Positions 1 to 12,197 of a stretch of 64,000 nt of DNA are shown piece by piece. The translations under genes were made by a program, and so were the position numbers. Below the pieces are notes generated by a model. The model did not search any database. It had not been told where the DNA came from and saw nothing but the letters and a program-made list of their open reading frames with translations. The DNA comes from Coenobita brevimanus (Eukaryota > Arthropoda > Malacostraca > Decapoda > Coenobitidae), in the NCBI GenBank assembly GCA_032717465.1, contig CM064657.1, positions 19,750,232 to 19,814,231 of the forward strand, read 5' to 3'. The first letter of the stretch is position 1. Each line of letters begins with the position of its first letter.

Positions 1-249
1 ATTATGGAATGTGTCTCGATAACATAACTGATGCAATATGCGTATGCTACAGTGATGTGTGACCTTTTCAACCATTATATTAGCATGATGCGAACCAGTG
101 GTGCGGCCATCAGCCAGCGAAGATAGACTGACTCCTAGAACCGCTACTATTGCACCACAGTGAGCTCTGCCAATCAGATCAAAGTCAGCCTTTTATATGC
201 TGAAAATATTTCTAAGTGGTCATTTATCGGCACATCTTTGCATGAGGTG

Positions 250-591
250 TCTGAGGAGATGAGGTGTCTGAGGAGTATGTGTGGAGTGACGCGTATGGAT
301 CGGGTGCGAAATGATGAAGTGCGAAGGAGAATTGGAGTTGTTCGGGAGATGGCTGGTAGAGTTGAGCAGAAGGTGTTGCGATGGTTTGGGCATATGGAGA
401 GAATGGATAATGAACGATTGGTGAAAAAGATAACTAGATCTGATGTGAGAGGTGTAAGGCTGAGAGGAAGACCACGAATAGGATGGATGGACAGTGTGAA
501 GAGAGCGCTGGATGCGAGAGGGATATCTGTTGAGCAAGGAAGAGTGGCTGTGCGTGGTAGAAATAAATTGAGAGAAATTGTGAATGAATAA
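250..591 (+). pseudogene. LINE family A, C-terminal fragment of reverse transcriptase polyprotein (copy 1)
   Basis: The frame encodes the C-terminal tail typical of arthropod non-LTR retrotransposon polyproteins: a MRCLRSMCGV segment, a conserved RWFGHMERM block and a GRPR..W.D.VKRAL block, ending in a natural stop at 589-591. No RT catalytic motif remains, so this is a 5'-truncated copy. Homology to the minus-strand copy at 28380-29190 begins near 250, which I take as the truncation point. The start codon at 160 lies in unrelated upstream sequence and is not a real start. The exact LINE clade cannot be settled from this fragment. Confidence 0.8.
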
Positions 592-921
592 GTGATGACG
601 CAGCCCTGAGGGGATATTCTCCCGCATTTGGTCTGATCAGCTAGTCAGGTCAGGTGCGGGTAAGGGGATGGGTCTGTTATGATGTGGCAGGGGTAAACCA
701 GTTCTGCTGTCGGGCCCTGCTGTGGATGTCACTGATTGCATTGCGCAGTTGACCCTTGTGCGGTGTGATGCGGTGAGGATCTGTCCGTTCTCCCCTTTGG
801 GGCTAAGATGCGAATGAATGTGTTTGAATGGATGAGTAAATGGAGAGTGAGTCGTCCTGTCTCGGCTACCTCCCTTTCCTTGGGGGAAGCAGCCTAGGTA
901 TATAGATAGATAGAGAGAGAT
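592..921 (+). mobile_element. LINE family A 3' UTR and tail (copy 1)
   Basis: This noncoding stretch follows the LINE A stop codon and ends in a short TAGA/GA tail. The same sequence recurs inverted at 28380-28650 and 63587-63890, and its last roughly 85 bases recur at 33199-33288. The shared block around 850-900 contains CCTTGGGGGAAGCAGCC or a close variant. Four independent copies with the same end define the 3' terminus of this family. Confidence 0.85.
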
Positions 922-1089
922 CTTTGCTTGAGGTCTGCATTTTATTGAATTATAGTATGGTTGCTGTGGACTGGATTAACAGTATAACAGTATGAAATAT
1001 GACATTTCCAGTTCATATTTGTATTATGCAAACAATATGATTACTTCACGATGTAGAATAGTGGTTTGCCGGTTTATAACGGTCGCTTG

Positions 1090-1265
<176 letters not shown>

Positions 1266-1597
1266 CCTGTAATTTGCTGCAATATATAATGTTGGCCAGC
1301 GCTGCATGTCCCATCTGCTAATAAAACCAATGTTATAAAGTTTATATCCATGGACAGAATGTGGAAGAAAAACCATGTGAGGAAGAGCCTTTAATGACGT
1401 TTCACTACTGATTCTTCAGGTCAAAGGGACCTGAAACAACACCTGTTCGTTTAAGTATCAGTCATAGAACGGGAAACAGGGAAAGGGACGGACAGAGGAT
1501 TATAGGGCTGGGGTTGGAAGGGATGGAGGAGGCCGGAGTTGAGGGCGTATGGAGGAAGAAGGGGTCATTGTGGTGGGAGGGTAGGTGGTAGCGCAAC

Positions 1598-1600
<3 letters not shown>

Positions 1601-1662
<62 letters not shown>
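1601..1662. repeat. (GA)n microsatellite
   Basis: An uninterrupted GA dinucleotide array of about 60 bases. Confidence 0.98.
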
Positions 1663-1665
<3 letters not shown>

Positions 1666-2970
1666 TTCCTTCCATTCTAATGTCGAGTTAGTCCATGTAT
1701 GCAGCAAGATACTCAACTGCCCCGATGCTAGTTTACGTGGTGGGATGATAGTTCAACCAGTAGCAACCTGCCGTCGAGTAAGGGTGAGCGCCATGTGGAC
1801 TTAACACCCGGAATGGAAAGAATCTTTGGGCCGCAATAGTACAGTACATAACCGAGAGGACTCGCTTGAGTGGTGGCCGAACGATACACTGGTCCCAAAA
1901 TACAGTACACATACATTTACTGAATAAATATTCATTCTTAATCATTAAAATATATGTTTATACCTCGTTAACTCTTCGTACATTGTTTCATCATACAAGG
2001 CGCCAATCCCGTACGCTGATATCACTTAACGACAGATTACACTAACATCAACGGGAAAACCTATGTGTTGATATCTCTTAGTGACAGATTTTACTAACGT
2101 CAGCCTTAAAACACCCTGGCTTCAACGCCTTGTGTACCACCAGATTCATTTAGACCGCGGGCAGGGCAGGCTGTCTCCTTACGCCGTCCTGGCCAAGACC
2201 TCTAATTCTCAAGGTGAATATGATTGTAAAGAGTATTATCTACAGAACCTCATTATGCAGTTTGAACTGCCCTGAAGATGAAGTGAACTTTAACACCTTC
2301 AGTCTTAATACTGCTCAGCCTTGCTGCAACCCTCCCACTGCACCCACCTAGCCCACCACGCCCAACGCTCTCCATCCACTCCACACACCCTGTCCACCCA
2401 TCCTACCCAGTCCCTCTGTCTTCTTACTCACACACCTGCCAACCTAACACAGTCATCCGCTCACCAACCTCTCCACCCGGAAGTACGGAGTCTCTTCACC
2501 TGACGAGAATATGGTGATCGTATTAGCACTTTCAGGTTTCAGTGCTCACTTTCAGCTGAATAAAATAGTTTGGCGTAAGCTGGAATAGAAAAATAAAATA
2601 GTCTCGACCTTGTGAAAGTTAATGTGAAATAAGTATAATCAATCGGAAAAATTTGTTAGGCAGCCTCCTTACGCCAAGAGAACACGACTTGCCGCGAGGT
2701 GAGCGAGGCAAGGTGTGGCTGTTTTGACTGGCTGCTTTGTTGATAGCCTTAGTATTTTTGTGCTGCCTTTTATTGATCCACTCACTACATTTATTATGCG
2801 ATGATGACGACGATGTTGATGGTCCTCAAAATACTCTGCAATCTTTCATCATAAAACTGATCAACTTGCAATGCTTCATCTTCTGTTCAGCAATATTATT
2901 TTCAGTATCACAATGTGATTACCAATATCTTATACTGGTAATCATCAGTCTTATTTTATATCAGAAACAT
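1663..2970. other. Unassigned stretch
   Basis: I see no recognisable gene or repeat family here. Short open frames at 2081-2275 and 2321-2503 lack recognisable domains, and the second is a low-complexity Thr/Pro/His-rich frame. A host origin for some of this DNA is possible but unproven. Confidence 0.4.
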
Positions 2971-2971
2971 C

Positions 2972-3200
2972 AGCTATATCTATCCATCTATCTATCTATC
3001 TATCTCCCATTGGATCCCAGGGGTGCTAGGCGAGGCATTGCACCAGGAGGGTACTAAGCTTACCGCCCTCCGCCTATCGGCTCATAGTCGCGAAGCTCAC
3101 AGGTCCCTAGCCGGGGGCTCCCTACTTTATAAAGGCTTGAAAAATCCCAGTTCTCTCCAATACTCGGGACAACGGGCTCGAATGAGTTAAATACAGTATA
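2972..3200 (-). mobile_element. Probable LINE 3' end with TATC tail
   Basis: A (TATC)n run near 2976-3006 is followed by a G/C-richer block. Read on the minus strand this is a noncoding 3' UTR ending in a (GATA)n tail, the layout of LINE A and LINE B tails elsewhere in the window. The body matches none of the other copies here, so the family is undetermined. Confidence 0.4.
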
Positions 3201-3349
3201 TATATTAGTGCTTGCCCGCAGTAATGTACACGACTAACTAATATCCTTTCCACCACAAAATGTTTGGAAACGCCATTATCTTTGTTTTTATATCGTTATT
3301 GAGCCCAGAATGGCTAATTCTGACCCAAAAGTTGAAAGAATCATTTTCA

Positions 3350-3680
3350 TGTATTTTTGCGTGTCGCGATTTTCGACAATTTCGCGCTGTCGCATTATGC
3401 GAAAGCACCATTTAGTTTTTTGATACTCCCTGAACTTTCCCGGACCTAATGCAAAATGATCTAGGTTGATATATACTACTGCTCTCGTGAAAGAAATGAA
3501 CAAACCCACAGACAGTCACTTTCGCGTGCACCGACTTCCGAAAATTTCGCGCCATCACTTCACCTTCGATGGCCATTTTTCTTTCAGATACTCCTTGAAC
3601 TTACCCCGAATAAGGTCTATATCCATTACCGTTCTTGAGAAAGAAACTAACAAATGCACAAACACACAAACATATACGAC
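3350..3680. repeat. Two imperfect tandem units of about 165 bp
   Basis: Segments beginning near 3359 and 3524 share a CG-rich core containing ATTTCGCGC, then a GATACTCC.TGAACTT block, then GAGAAAGAAA.(T/G)AACAAA. Spacing is about 165 bp. This may be a decayed satellite or part of an unidentified element. I see no coding function. Confidence 0.55.
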
Positions 3681-3694
3681 TTGAGTTATATACA

Positions 3695-3695
<1 letters not shown>

Positions 3696-3725
<30 letters not shown>
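3696..3725. repeat. (AT)n microsatellite
   Basis: A short AT array that directly abuts the truncated 5' end of LINE B copy 1. Confidence 0.95.
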
Positions 3726-3728
<3 letters not shown>

Positions 3729-4769
3729 TTAAGAATATATGGAGTAGTTGGGAAGTTGTTGAATGCTGTGAAGAGTATGTACGATGGTGCGAAGGCTGCA
3801 GTGCGTGTGGATGGTGAATTAAGTGAATTTTTCTCTTTGAAAGTTGGTTTGAAACAGGGATGTGTCATGTCTCCATGGTTGTTCAATCTGTACATGGATG
3901 GGGTAATAAAAGAGGTACAAGGTAGGGTAGTGGATGTTGGAGTGGCCCTGGTGAGAGAGGATAGTGTTTGGAAACTCCCTGTACTGTTGTTTGCAGATGA
4001 TACTGTGTTGTTGAGTGAAGACGAAGGGGAGCTGCAAGGCTTGGTGGATGAGTTTGGGAGAGTGTGTAAGAAACGGAATCTAAAGGTGAATGTAGGGAAG
4101 AGTAAAGTGATGGTCTTTGAGAGAGGTGAAGTTAGTGAATGTACAGCGAGGTTGGATGGTGAGGAATTGGAAAATGTGAGTACGTTTAAGTACTTGGGTA
4201 GTGTGATGAGTAAGGATGGAGGTTTGGAGGGTGAAGTGCTTGAAAGTGTACAGCAGGGAAGAAAGGTTGCTGGTTCTCTGAAAGCAGTGATAAGAAACAG
4301 AGAAGTGAGCATGGAAGTGAAAAAGTTACTACATGACAGTATTGTGATACCAACTCTAACGTACGGAAGTGAAGCTTGGACATTGTTGGAAGGACACAAG
4401 TCAAGAGTGAGAGCAGTGGAAATGAGTTATTTAAGAGGAGCCTGTGGAGTCACGTGGAGAGACAGGCTGACGAATGAAGATATAAAGGAGCGTTGTGGTG
4501 TGGATGTGGATGTGATAGGAAGCGTTATGAGGAACACACTGAGGTGGTTTGGCCATGTGGAGAAGATGGAGGGTGAAAGACTGACGAAGAGAGTGTATGT
4601 GAGTGAGGTGGAGGGGAGAAGAGGGAGGGGGAGGCCGAGGATGAGATGGAGGGATGGGGTGGAGAGGTATATGAGAGAGGGGGGTGTGAGTTGGGAGCAG
4701 GGCAATGAAATGGCGGGGGACAGGGCGACTTGGAGGCGATTTGTTTGTGGCCACCCCAAACGGGATTGA
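3726..4769 (+). pseudogene. LINE family B reverse transcriptase, 5'-truncated but open frame (copy 1)
   Basis: This is the C-terminal half of a non-LTR retrotransposon polyprotein. RT motif B reads QGCVMSPWLFNLYMDG and the catalytic motif C reads FADDTVLL. These are followed by the thumb (KYLGSVMSKDGG), a LTYGSEAW block, the RWFGHVEKM block and GRPRMRWRDGVERYM. The endonuclease and the first RT motifs are missing, so it cannot mobilise itself. The frame is nevertheless free of stops to 4769, which suggests a fairly young copy. The first 70-odd bases of the open frame derive from the AT array and upstream DNA, not from the element. Confidence 0.9.
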
Positions 4770-4778
4770 GGCATCTGG

Positions 4779-4782
<4 letters not shown>
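4748..4782 (+). mobile_element. LINE family B 3' terminus
   Basis: The 3' end carries GGCCACCCC, then GGGATT and CTGGCAAT, and runs straight into an AT array. The same terminus occurs at 9957-9992 and 58949-58985, where it is followed by TAGA repeats. It also occurs on the 5S-derived SINEs at 12267-12303 and 30876-30910. I read it as the region recognised by the LINE B reverse transcriptase. Confidence 0.8.

Positions 4783-4827
<45 letters not shown>
4781..4827. repeat. (AT)n microsatellite
   Basis: AT array directly following the LINE B tail. Confidence 0.97.
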
Positions 4828-4830
<3 letters not shown>

Positions 4831-4832
<2 letters not shown>

Positions 4833-5278
4833 AATGGTAGGTGGGGGCACTCACCATTCACTCACTCAATGTAATGCTGCTCTCGGGTGACTGCAATTTC
4901 CTCCCTTCCTTCATTTATTCCTTCCTTTCTCTTCCGTCTTTCTTTCCTTCTTTCTTTCCTCTTCCTTCTGTCTACGGGTGACTCTACGATGAGTGACGAG
5001 CTAAGTGGTTTCCTGTACGCCAAGAAACTCTTTACTACACTGGGTGGTAACCATATAATCAAACTATGACCTCTGGTGGTTTAGTGGGTAATTAAGGCAC
5101 TCCAACCGGATTAAGCCTGTGTAGGTTTATATCCAAATGATGGTTGGGGTTTATTGCTCACGTAATGCCACTTGGGGATGAGTGAGGCTGATCAGTGATC
5201 ACTCGTCTTAAATGTCAAGACCAACTTGTCTTGCCTCGGGCTCCTGCGCTCCTCATGGGGCAACAGAGTATTAGATGA
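4831..5278 (+). mobile_element. SINE-like repeat S1, copy 1, with Pol III A box
   Basis: About 445 bp, recurring inverted at 19425-19955. The order is a leader with CTCTCGGGTGACTGC, a CTTC/CTTT-rich pyrimidine tract, a TGGGTGGTAACCA block, then a tRNA-like part. TGGTTTAGTGG (about 5076) matches the A-box consensus, and GGTTTATATCC is a weak B box. The 3' part includes CTCCTCATGGGGCAACA. No protein frame is conserved between copies. A tRNA-derived SINE is the best reading, although the A box lies unusually far (about 240 bp) from the left edge. Confidence 0.6.
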
Positions 5279-5991
<713 letters not shown>

Positions 5992-6640
5992 GAGCGTGAG
6001 AGAATGGGAGTATGGATGGGGTATATGCGTGGGAGTAGGTGAAAATAAGAGGGCAAAAGAAGGAGTATGCATTGTTGTGAGCAACAGATGGAAGGAGAAG
6101 ACAAGAGTATGGGTCAGTTGGCACAAGGATTGTGAGGGTAAGATTGAAAGTCGGACTATAAATGTGGGCGATTGTGTGCGTGTATGCGCCAACGCAAGAT
6201 CGTGCAAGCAGAGTGAGAGGAGTTCTGGACAAATGTGGAAGTGTGCATGGAAAAGTTTGGAAGGAATGAGAGAGTATTTTTGATTGGTGATACGAATGGT
6301 ACAGTAGGGAATGTGAAGGTGGGTGGAGTAGTTGGTGAGTGGGGTGTGCCTGCTGAGATGGATGAGAGTGGCAGTGCTTTAGTGGACATTTGTGCCGGGG
6401 GGTGGGGGTTGGAGATAGCGAATACCCTCTCCAGGCACAAAATGATCCACAGGTGTACATGGCATGTGATGGGAAGGGTGGGTGGTGAACTCAATGAACG
6501 GAAGGCAATGATTGATTATGTGTGTGTGGATGAAAGGATAAGAAGATGTGCAGTGGATCCAAGAGTATATAGAGGTCGGGGGAGTGGACTTTCAGACCAC
6601 CACTTGGTGGTGGTCAGAACTGAAGTCCAAATATAATGGA
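5992..6640 (+). pseudogene. LINE family B endonuclease domain (copy 2, 5' part)
   Basis: Frames at 5996-6283 and 6235-6636 together cover an APE-type endonuclease. An EGVCIVVSNRW segment is followed by RVFLIGDTNGTVG (the GD.N motif), an IDYVCVDERIRRC segment and the terminal SDHHLVVV motif. A frameshift near 6230-6240 breaks it. The copy is 5'-truncated at the junction with LINE E. The endonuclease would nick target DNA to prime reverse transcription; this copy is inactive. Confidence 0.8.
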
Positions 6641-6884
6641 GAAATAGAAGAAGGGAAGGACAGGAGGCAGTAGTACATACAAGGAGTGTGGAAAAGTTAC
6701 AAGAGGATGGAGAAAAGGCAGAATATAAGAGGGAAATGGAGGAGTGATTGGGTAAATATAGACTGGAGCAGATGGGGGACGTGGAAGGTGTGTGCAAGAT
6801 ATTCGCAGAGGAAATCTATGCAGCATGTTGGGTTGTGTGTGGGGTGAAGAGAAGACAGAAGGGGGTGCAGGGAACAGCATTTTT
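6641..6884 (+). pseudogene. LINE family B linker between endonuclease and RT (copy 2)
   Basis: A purine-rich segment continuous with the endonuclease. Its frame is broken by a stop at 6634-6636 and by indels. It ends at a poly-T run (6882-6891) where another element begins. Confidence 0.5.
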
Positions 6885-7985
6885 TTTTTTAATAGACAAT
6901 GAATAGAGGAAGGAAAAACAAAGGGAAAAAAATAAGTCCATGTGACTAAAGGCATCCTCCATTCATAAAATATTTATAACAACCGGATCTAAATTGAAGT
7001 GGATTAAATGCTTGTGGGAAACAACTCCCAGGAAGTTAATTCCAGGGAGTAGTAGTTCTGGGAATAAATGAATTTTGCTAAGCAGAGGTTCTGCATTGCG
7101 GGGGAGAGAATGTGAGTTCATTGGCTCTCCCAGCTGCTCGAGTATTTCGGGAGAAAATGTGAAGGGGAGGCACAATTGAAGCCAGTTCGTCAGAGCACAA
7201 ACGGTAAAAATATCGATAAGATAATGCTAAAGAAGCAATATCTCTACGTACTGATAATGGAGGAAGGTCCAGCGTAATGGCAGGATTATTGATTAATCAA
7301 ATGGCTTTATTCTGAATTTTGTCCAGCTGCCCCATTGCAACAGCTGCACATCCACTCCACAGTGGTGAACAGTATTCGATCTGAGAATGCACAAGACTTT
7401 TGTATATTGTGGCCATCTGCTAGTCAGTGAAGAACTCACGAACTCTGTACATAAGTCCCAATTTTTTGGAAGCATTTTTAGCAAGGGATTTAACATAAGC
7501 TGTCCAGTTTAGGTTGGGGTTTAGAGTAACACCTAAGATATCAATTGTAGTGGATATGGGAATATTGACATGTGAGAGTCTGAGGGATATTTTCTGTTGG
7601 AGAAATTAATGTATTTAGTTTTCTAAGCATTAAATGAGACCAGATTTGTTTGTCCCCATTGATTAATTTTAGAAAGGTCCTGGTTCAGAGACTCTGCTGT
7701 GTTTATTTGGGAATTTATAATATCAAATTGTGTAAAGGAGGTACTATATGTGAAAGAACTATGAAGGGTCGAGTCATCAGCATAAGAGTGTATTTGGTTG
7801 TGAGTGACAGATAGGAGGTCATTTTAAATGAATGAGAAAGAGGGTTGGCACCAAAACTGATCCCTGAGGTACGCCAGCATTTATGGAATGAAACTGAGAA
7901 TAAATTCCATCTACCATGACCCGTAATTTTCTATTATGAAGGAAAGAAGAAATTAGAGGAACCAGTCTCATCTATTCATTCATGG
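6885..7985 (-). mobile_element. Diverged F-like LINE fragment G inserted in LINE B copy 2
   Basis: On the minus strand this contains degraded RT/C-terminal sequence resembling LINE F, for example a SLTSRWPQYTKVL segment at 7496-7293. The arrangement of the noncoding strand parallels LINE F at 13700-14500. Poly-T near 6882 fits a minus-strand poly-A tail. LINE B coding sequence stops before it and resumes after it at about 7986. Divergence from F1-F3 is large, so it is an older or separate subfamily. Its exact ends are uncertain by tens of bases. Confidence 0.6.
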
Positions 7986-9979
7986 TGAAATAAAGTGATG
8001 AGACAGGCTGTGGCACAAAAGAAGAAAGCATGTAATGTGTGGATGAGAAATAAGGGTGTGGAAGAAATTCAGAGACGGAAGAAAGAGTTATATGTAGACA
8101 GGAAGAGAGAGGTGAAATGATTAGTAAGAGAAAGTAAAAAGAGAGTGGATGAGGAATTTGGAAGAAATCTGAGTGTAAAGTGGAGGGACTGTAAGAAAAT
8201 GTTCTGGTAAGAGGTAAAGAGAGTTAGACAGAGTGGCAATGAAGTTAGCAGGGGAGTGAAAGATAAAAATGGTTGATTGCTAGTGGACAAGGGAGAAAAA
8301 GTGAGCAGTTGGAGAGAACACTTTCAGGGATGGCTCAGGGGGGGTGGTCCTTATTTACCGGTCGATTTCGATGAAACTTGGCCCCAATCCTTCCCTTAAG
8401 GAATTGTTGAGCATAGAGAATGAAAGTAATGCGAGTATAAGTGGCTGGGGAATGGCTGGGAGAAGGAGGGAGGTGAGAAGACAGGAAGAAATCAGTAAGA
8501 TGGAAGTTGTGGAAGCAATGAAGAAAGTTAAAATGGGGAAAGCCCCGGGAATTGATGAAGTGTGTGGTGAAATGCTGAAGCATGGGAGAGAGTTAGTAGT
8601 AAAATGGATGTGAAAGATGTGCAGATTGGCCTAGGAGCAAAGTACAGTCCAGGAGGATTGGAAGTCAGGTATAATTATTCCCTTGTACAAAGGAAAAAGG
8701 GAAAAAGAAGTGTGTGGTAATCATAGGGGCATTTGTCTTCTTAGCGTAACAGGAAAAGTATATGGTAGGATACTTATTGACAGAGTTAGGGAAATAACAG
8801 GGGAATTAGTTGGAGAAGAACTGGGGGATTAGGACGGAAAGAGGTTGTGCAGATCAGATATTCATTCTTAGATCTTTAATGGAAAAGTTTCTAGAGAAGG
8901 TATTTGGAGAAAGCATATGACAGGGTCGATAGAGAAGGATTGTGGAAAGCATTATGAATATATGGAGTAGATGGGAAGTTGCTGAATGCTGTGAAGAGTA
9001 TTTATGAGGGTATTAAGGCTGCAGTGCATGTGGATAGTGAACTGAGTGAATTTTTCTGTTTCAAGGTTGGTTGAAACAGGAATGTGTCATGTCTCCATGG
9101 TTGTTCAATCTGTACATGGATGGGGTTATAAGAGAGATACAAGGTAGGGCAGTGGATGCTGGAGTGGCCCTAATGAGAGAGGGCAGTGTTTGGAAACTCC
9201 CTGTACTGTTGTTTGTATATGATAATGTGTTGTTAAATGAAGACGAAGGGGAGCTGCAAGGCTTGGTGGATGAGTTTGGGAGCGTGTGTAAGAAATGGAA
9301 TCTAAAGGTGAATTTAGGGAAGAGTGAAGTTATGGTCAAGGCAGCGAATGTACAGTGAGGTTGGATGAGTAGGAAATGGAAAATGTGAGTACGTTTAAGT
9401 ACGTGGGTAGTGTGATGAGTAAGGGTGGAAGTTTGGAGGGTGAAGTGGTTGAAAAGGTACAACAAGAAAGAAAGGATCCTGGTTCTTTGAAAGCAGTGAT
9501 AAGAAATAGGGAAGTGAGCAGGGAAGTGAAACAGTTACTTCATGACAGTATTGTGATACCAACTTTAACGTATGGAAGTGAGGCTTGGACCTTGCTGGAG
9601 GAACAGAAGTCTAAGAGTGAGAGCAGTGGAAGTACGTTATTTGGGAGGAGCATGTGAAGTCACTTAGAGAGATAGACTGACAAATGAGGATGTGAAGGAG
9701 CGTTGTGGTGTGGATGTGGATGTGATAGGAAGCATTAGGAGAAACACAATGGGGTGGTTTGGCCATATGGAGAGAATGGAGAGTGAGAGACTGACGAGGA
9801 GAGTGTATGTGGGTGAGGTGGAGGGGGAGAGAGGGAGGGAGAGGCCAAGGATGAGATGGAGGGATGGAGTGGAGAGGTATATGAGAGAAGGTAGTGTTAG
9901 TTGGGAGCAGGGCAGTGAAATGGCAGGGGTCAGGGCGAAATGGAGGCGATTTGTTTGTGGCCACCCCGTATGGGATTAA
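7986..9979 (+). pseudogene. LINE family B reverse transcriptase and C-terminus (copy 2, 3' part)
   Basis: The region spans the RT N-terminal part (VEAMKKVKMGKAPGIDEVCGE at about 8510-8573), the region leading to motif B (QECVMSPWLFNLYMDG at 9080) and a motif C that reads FVYDNVLL instead of FADD, so the catalytic pair is lost. The C-terminal RWFGHMERM and RMRWRDGVERYM blocks end with a stop at 9977-9979. There are many stops and frame changes. The 3' terminus and a TAGA tail follow to about 10011. Confidence 0.85.
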
Positions 9980-10011
9980 GACGTCTGGCAATAGATAGAC
10001 AGATAGATAGA

Positions 10012-12078
10012 AGGCAGAATTAAAGAGTTAGTGGTGTAGAATTTCTAATTAACAGAAATCTTGCAGACAACATTCTTAAATTCAGCAGTGTATCTGACAG
10101 AGCAGCATTGGTGGTAATTAGACTGTGCAAAAAACTTACCCTGAAAGTAATACAAGTATGTGCACCAACTTCTCAAAGCTCAGATGAAGAAATATGACAT
10201 CTCCCAAATTATGGAAGAAGAAAAAACCACATATACTATACTCATGGGAGACTTCAATGCAAAAGATGAGAAGTAGAAAAATGGAGAAGCATGTATGGGA
10301 AAATTTGGAGTGGGAGAATGGAACGAACGAGAAGAAATGCTGGTAAGCTTTGCTGAAATATATAACATGAGAATAACGAACACATTCTTTCACAAAAGAA
10401 CAGGGAGAAAGTGGACCTGGAGAAGCCCAAATGGAGAAACAAAGAATGAAATCGACTTCATTATTGCAGATAAGAATAACACGATCACAAATGTCACAGT
10501 TATCAACAAAGTAAATATAGGAAGTAATCATAGAATGTTGGGTTTCACAGCAAAATTCAATTTCATAAGTGAAAGAAAGAAGATATGGCCAATAAAAGTA
10601 TACGAAAACAAACAAGCCTTCCAATTGGAAATAAGGAAGAGGTTTCAGGTTCTAAGTAATGCTGAATGTGACATTGATCAGCTGAATGACTGACTAACAA
10701 TAGTGCTAAGAGAATCAGCAGCGGTAGTAGGAAAACCTAATACAACCAAAGCCAGGAAGTATTCAGAAAAAACACTCGAGCTTCTGAAAGAATGAAAGGG
10801 AATGAAAGTAAAAACAAAGAAAGATGAAATAGAACGAGCGGAATTAAATAAGCTTATCAACAAAATACAGAGAGAAGAAAAGATGAACATGGATCAAATC
10901 AAAGAAACCATCAAAAAAGGAAAAAGTCTGAAACAGGTCCGAAGTAAAATGACACTAGGAGAGCAACAAATTACATCACTAAAAGACAAAAACGGTAAAG
11001 TCACTAAATGCAGACATGAGATGGTGAAGAGAGTTGAAGAATTTAACAAAGAACTGTATGCATCAAAGACCGTAGTACCAATAGTTAACTTTTCAGTTGA
11101 CACAAGTGAAATACCTGAGGTAACACCAGACGAAGTAAATATTTTTCTTTAAAAATATGAAAAAAGAGAAGGCACCAGGAGAAGATGGAATAGTAGCAGA
11201 TTTACTGTTGGATGCGGGAGCAGAAGTACAAAATAGGCTTGCTAACTTATTTACTCAATGTATAAACAAGAAGAAAATTCCCAAAACATGGTGTAATGCA
11301 ATAGTTATTTTACTTTACAGAAAAAGGTTACTCAAGAGATCTTAATAACTATCGACCCATTAGTTATCAGTTATTTACAAACTCTTCACTGAAGTTCTTA
11401 CGAACATAATAACTACAAATGTGGAGTAAAACTAACCTCGTGAACAGGCAGGATTCCGAAGCGACTTCTGATCATCTACACACAATGATTCAGCTAACTG
11501 AGAAGACTACAGAATATATTAAACCACTGTGCTTAGGTTTTGTTGATTACAAAAAGGCTTTCGACTCAGTGGAGCACACAGCAATTATAAAGTAATTGTG
11601 AGAACAAGGAGTGAATGAGAACATTGTATAACTGCTCAAAATGTATATATACAGAGGGCACTGCTACAGTTAAATTACATAAGGACTCGGTAAAAACTAA
11701 GATTGAGAAGGGCGTGCGTCAGGGAGATACAATTTCACCAAAATTATTTACAGTATGCCTAGAAAATATTTTCAGAAAGCTAGACTGGGAAAACAAAGGA
11801 GTGAACATAGCTGTAGAAAAGCTATATCATTTAAGATTTGTAGATGACATTGTTCTAATCTCAGAAACAGCAGAAACATTGCAAGAAATGTTAAATGATC
11901 TGAACAGAGAAAGTCTCAAAATAGGGCTATAGATGAACCGGAGTAAAACTAATGTTTAATCCACAAATACCACAGAGCGTCATCAGAATAAGCGGAGAAA
12001 TTGTTGAAGAAGTAGAGGAGTACAATTATCTGGGACAAATACTAAAATTAACGGAAGATCATGATAGCGAAATAAAAA
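10012..12078 (+). pseudogene. RTE-like LINE E, endonuclease to reverse transcriptase
   Basis: This continues the endonuclease from 5991. A GDFNAK motif lies near 10240, then EWNEREEMLVSFAEIYNMRI and WTWRSPNGETKNEIDFIIA, and a degenerate S.HR motif (SNHRM). RT follows: EKAPGEDGIVADLL (11163), KKAFDSVEH (about 11550), KGVRQGDTISPKLF (about 11710) and an intact catalytic FVDDIVL (about 11836). The order and motifs are those of RTE-clade elements, often annotated in animals as craniofacial development protein 2-like. Many stops and frameshifts make it a fossil. Confidence 0.85.
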
Positions 12079-12197
12079 GCCAACGGCCATACCACGTTGA
12101 GTACACCGCTTCCTGTCCGATCAGCGAAGTTAAGCAACGTTGGGTCTGGTTAGTACTTGGATGGATGACCGCCTGGGAACACCAGATGCTGTTGGCA
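12079..12197 (+). promoter_or_regulatory. 5S-type internal Pol III promoter within the SINE
   Basis: The 5S-like head keeps the box A, intermediate element and box C regions used by TFIIIA/TFIIIC in 5S genes. No T-run terminator immediately follows the head, which fits read-through into the SINE body. Activity is inferred, not shown. Confidence 0.6.

Noticed and set aside
2321..2503. A Pro/Thr/His-rich short protein
   Set aside because: Low complexity, with no start context or homology I can recognise.
3686..4399. A 237-codon minus-strand frame
   Set aside because: Antisense to the LINE B reverse transcriptase, with Ser/Thr/Pro-rich shadow composition.
12079..12197. A functional 5S rRNA gene
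   Set aside because: It is fused to a SINE body and LINE tail, lies inside LINE E, and a truncated sister copy exists at 30731.
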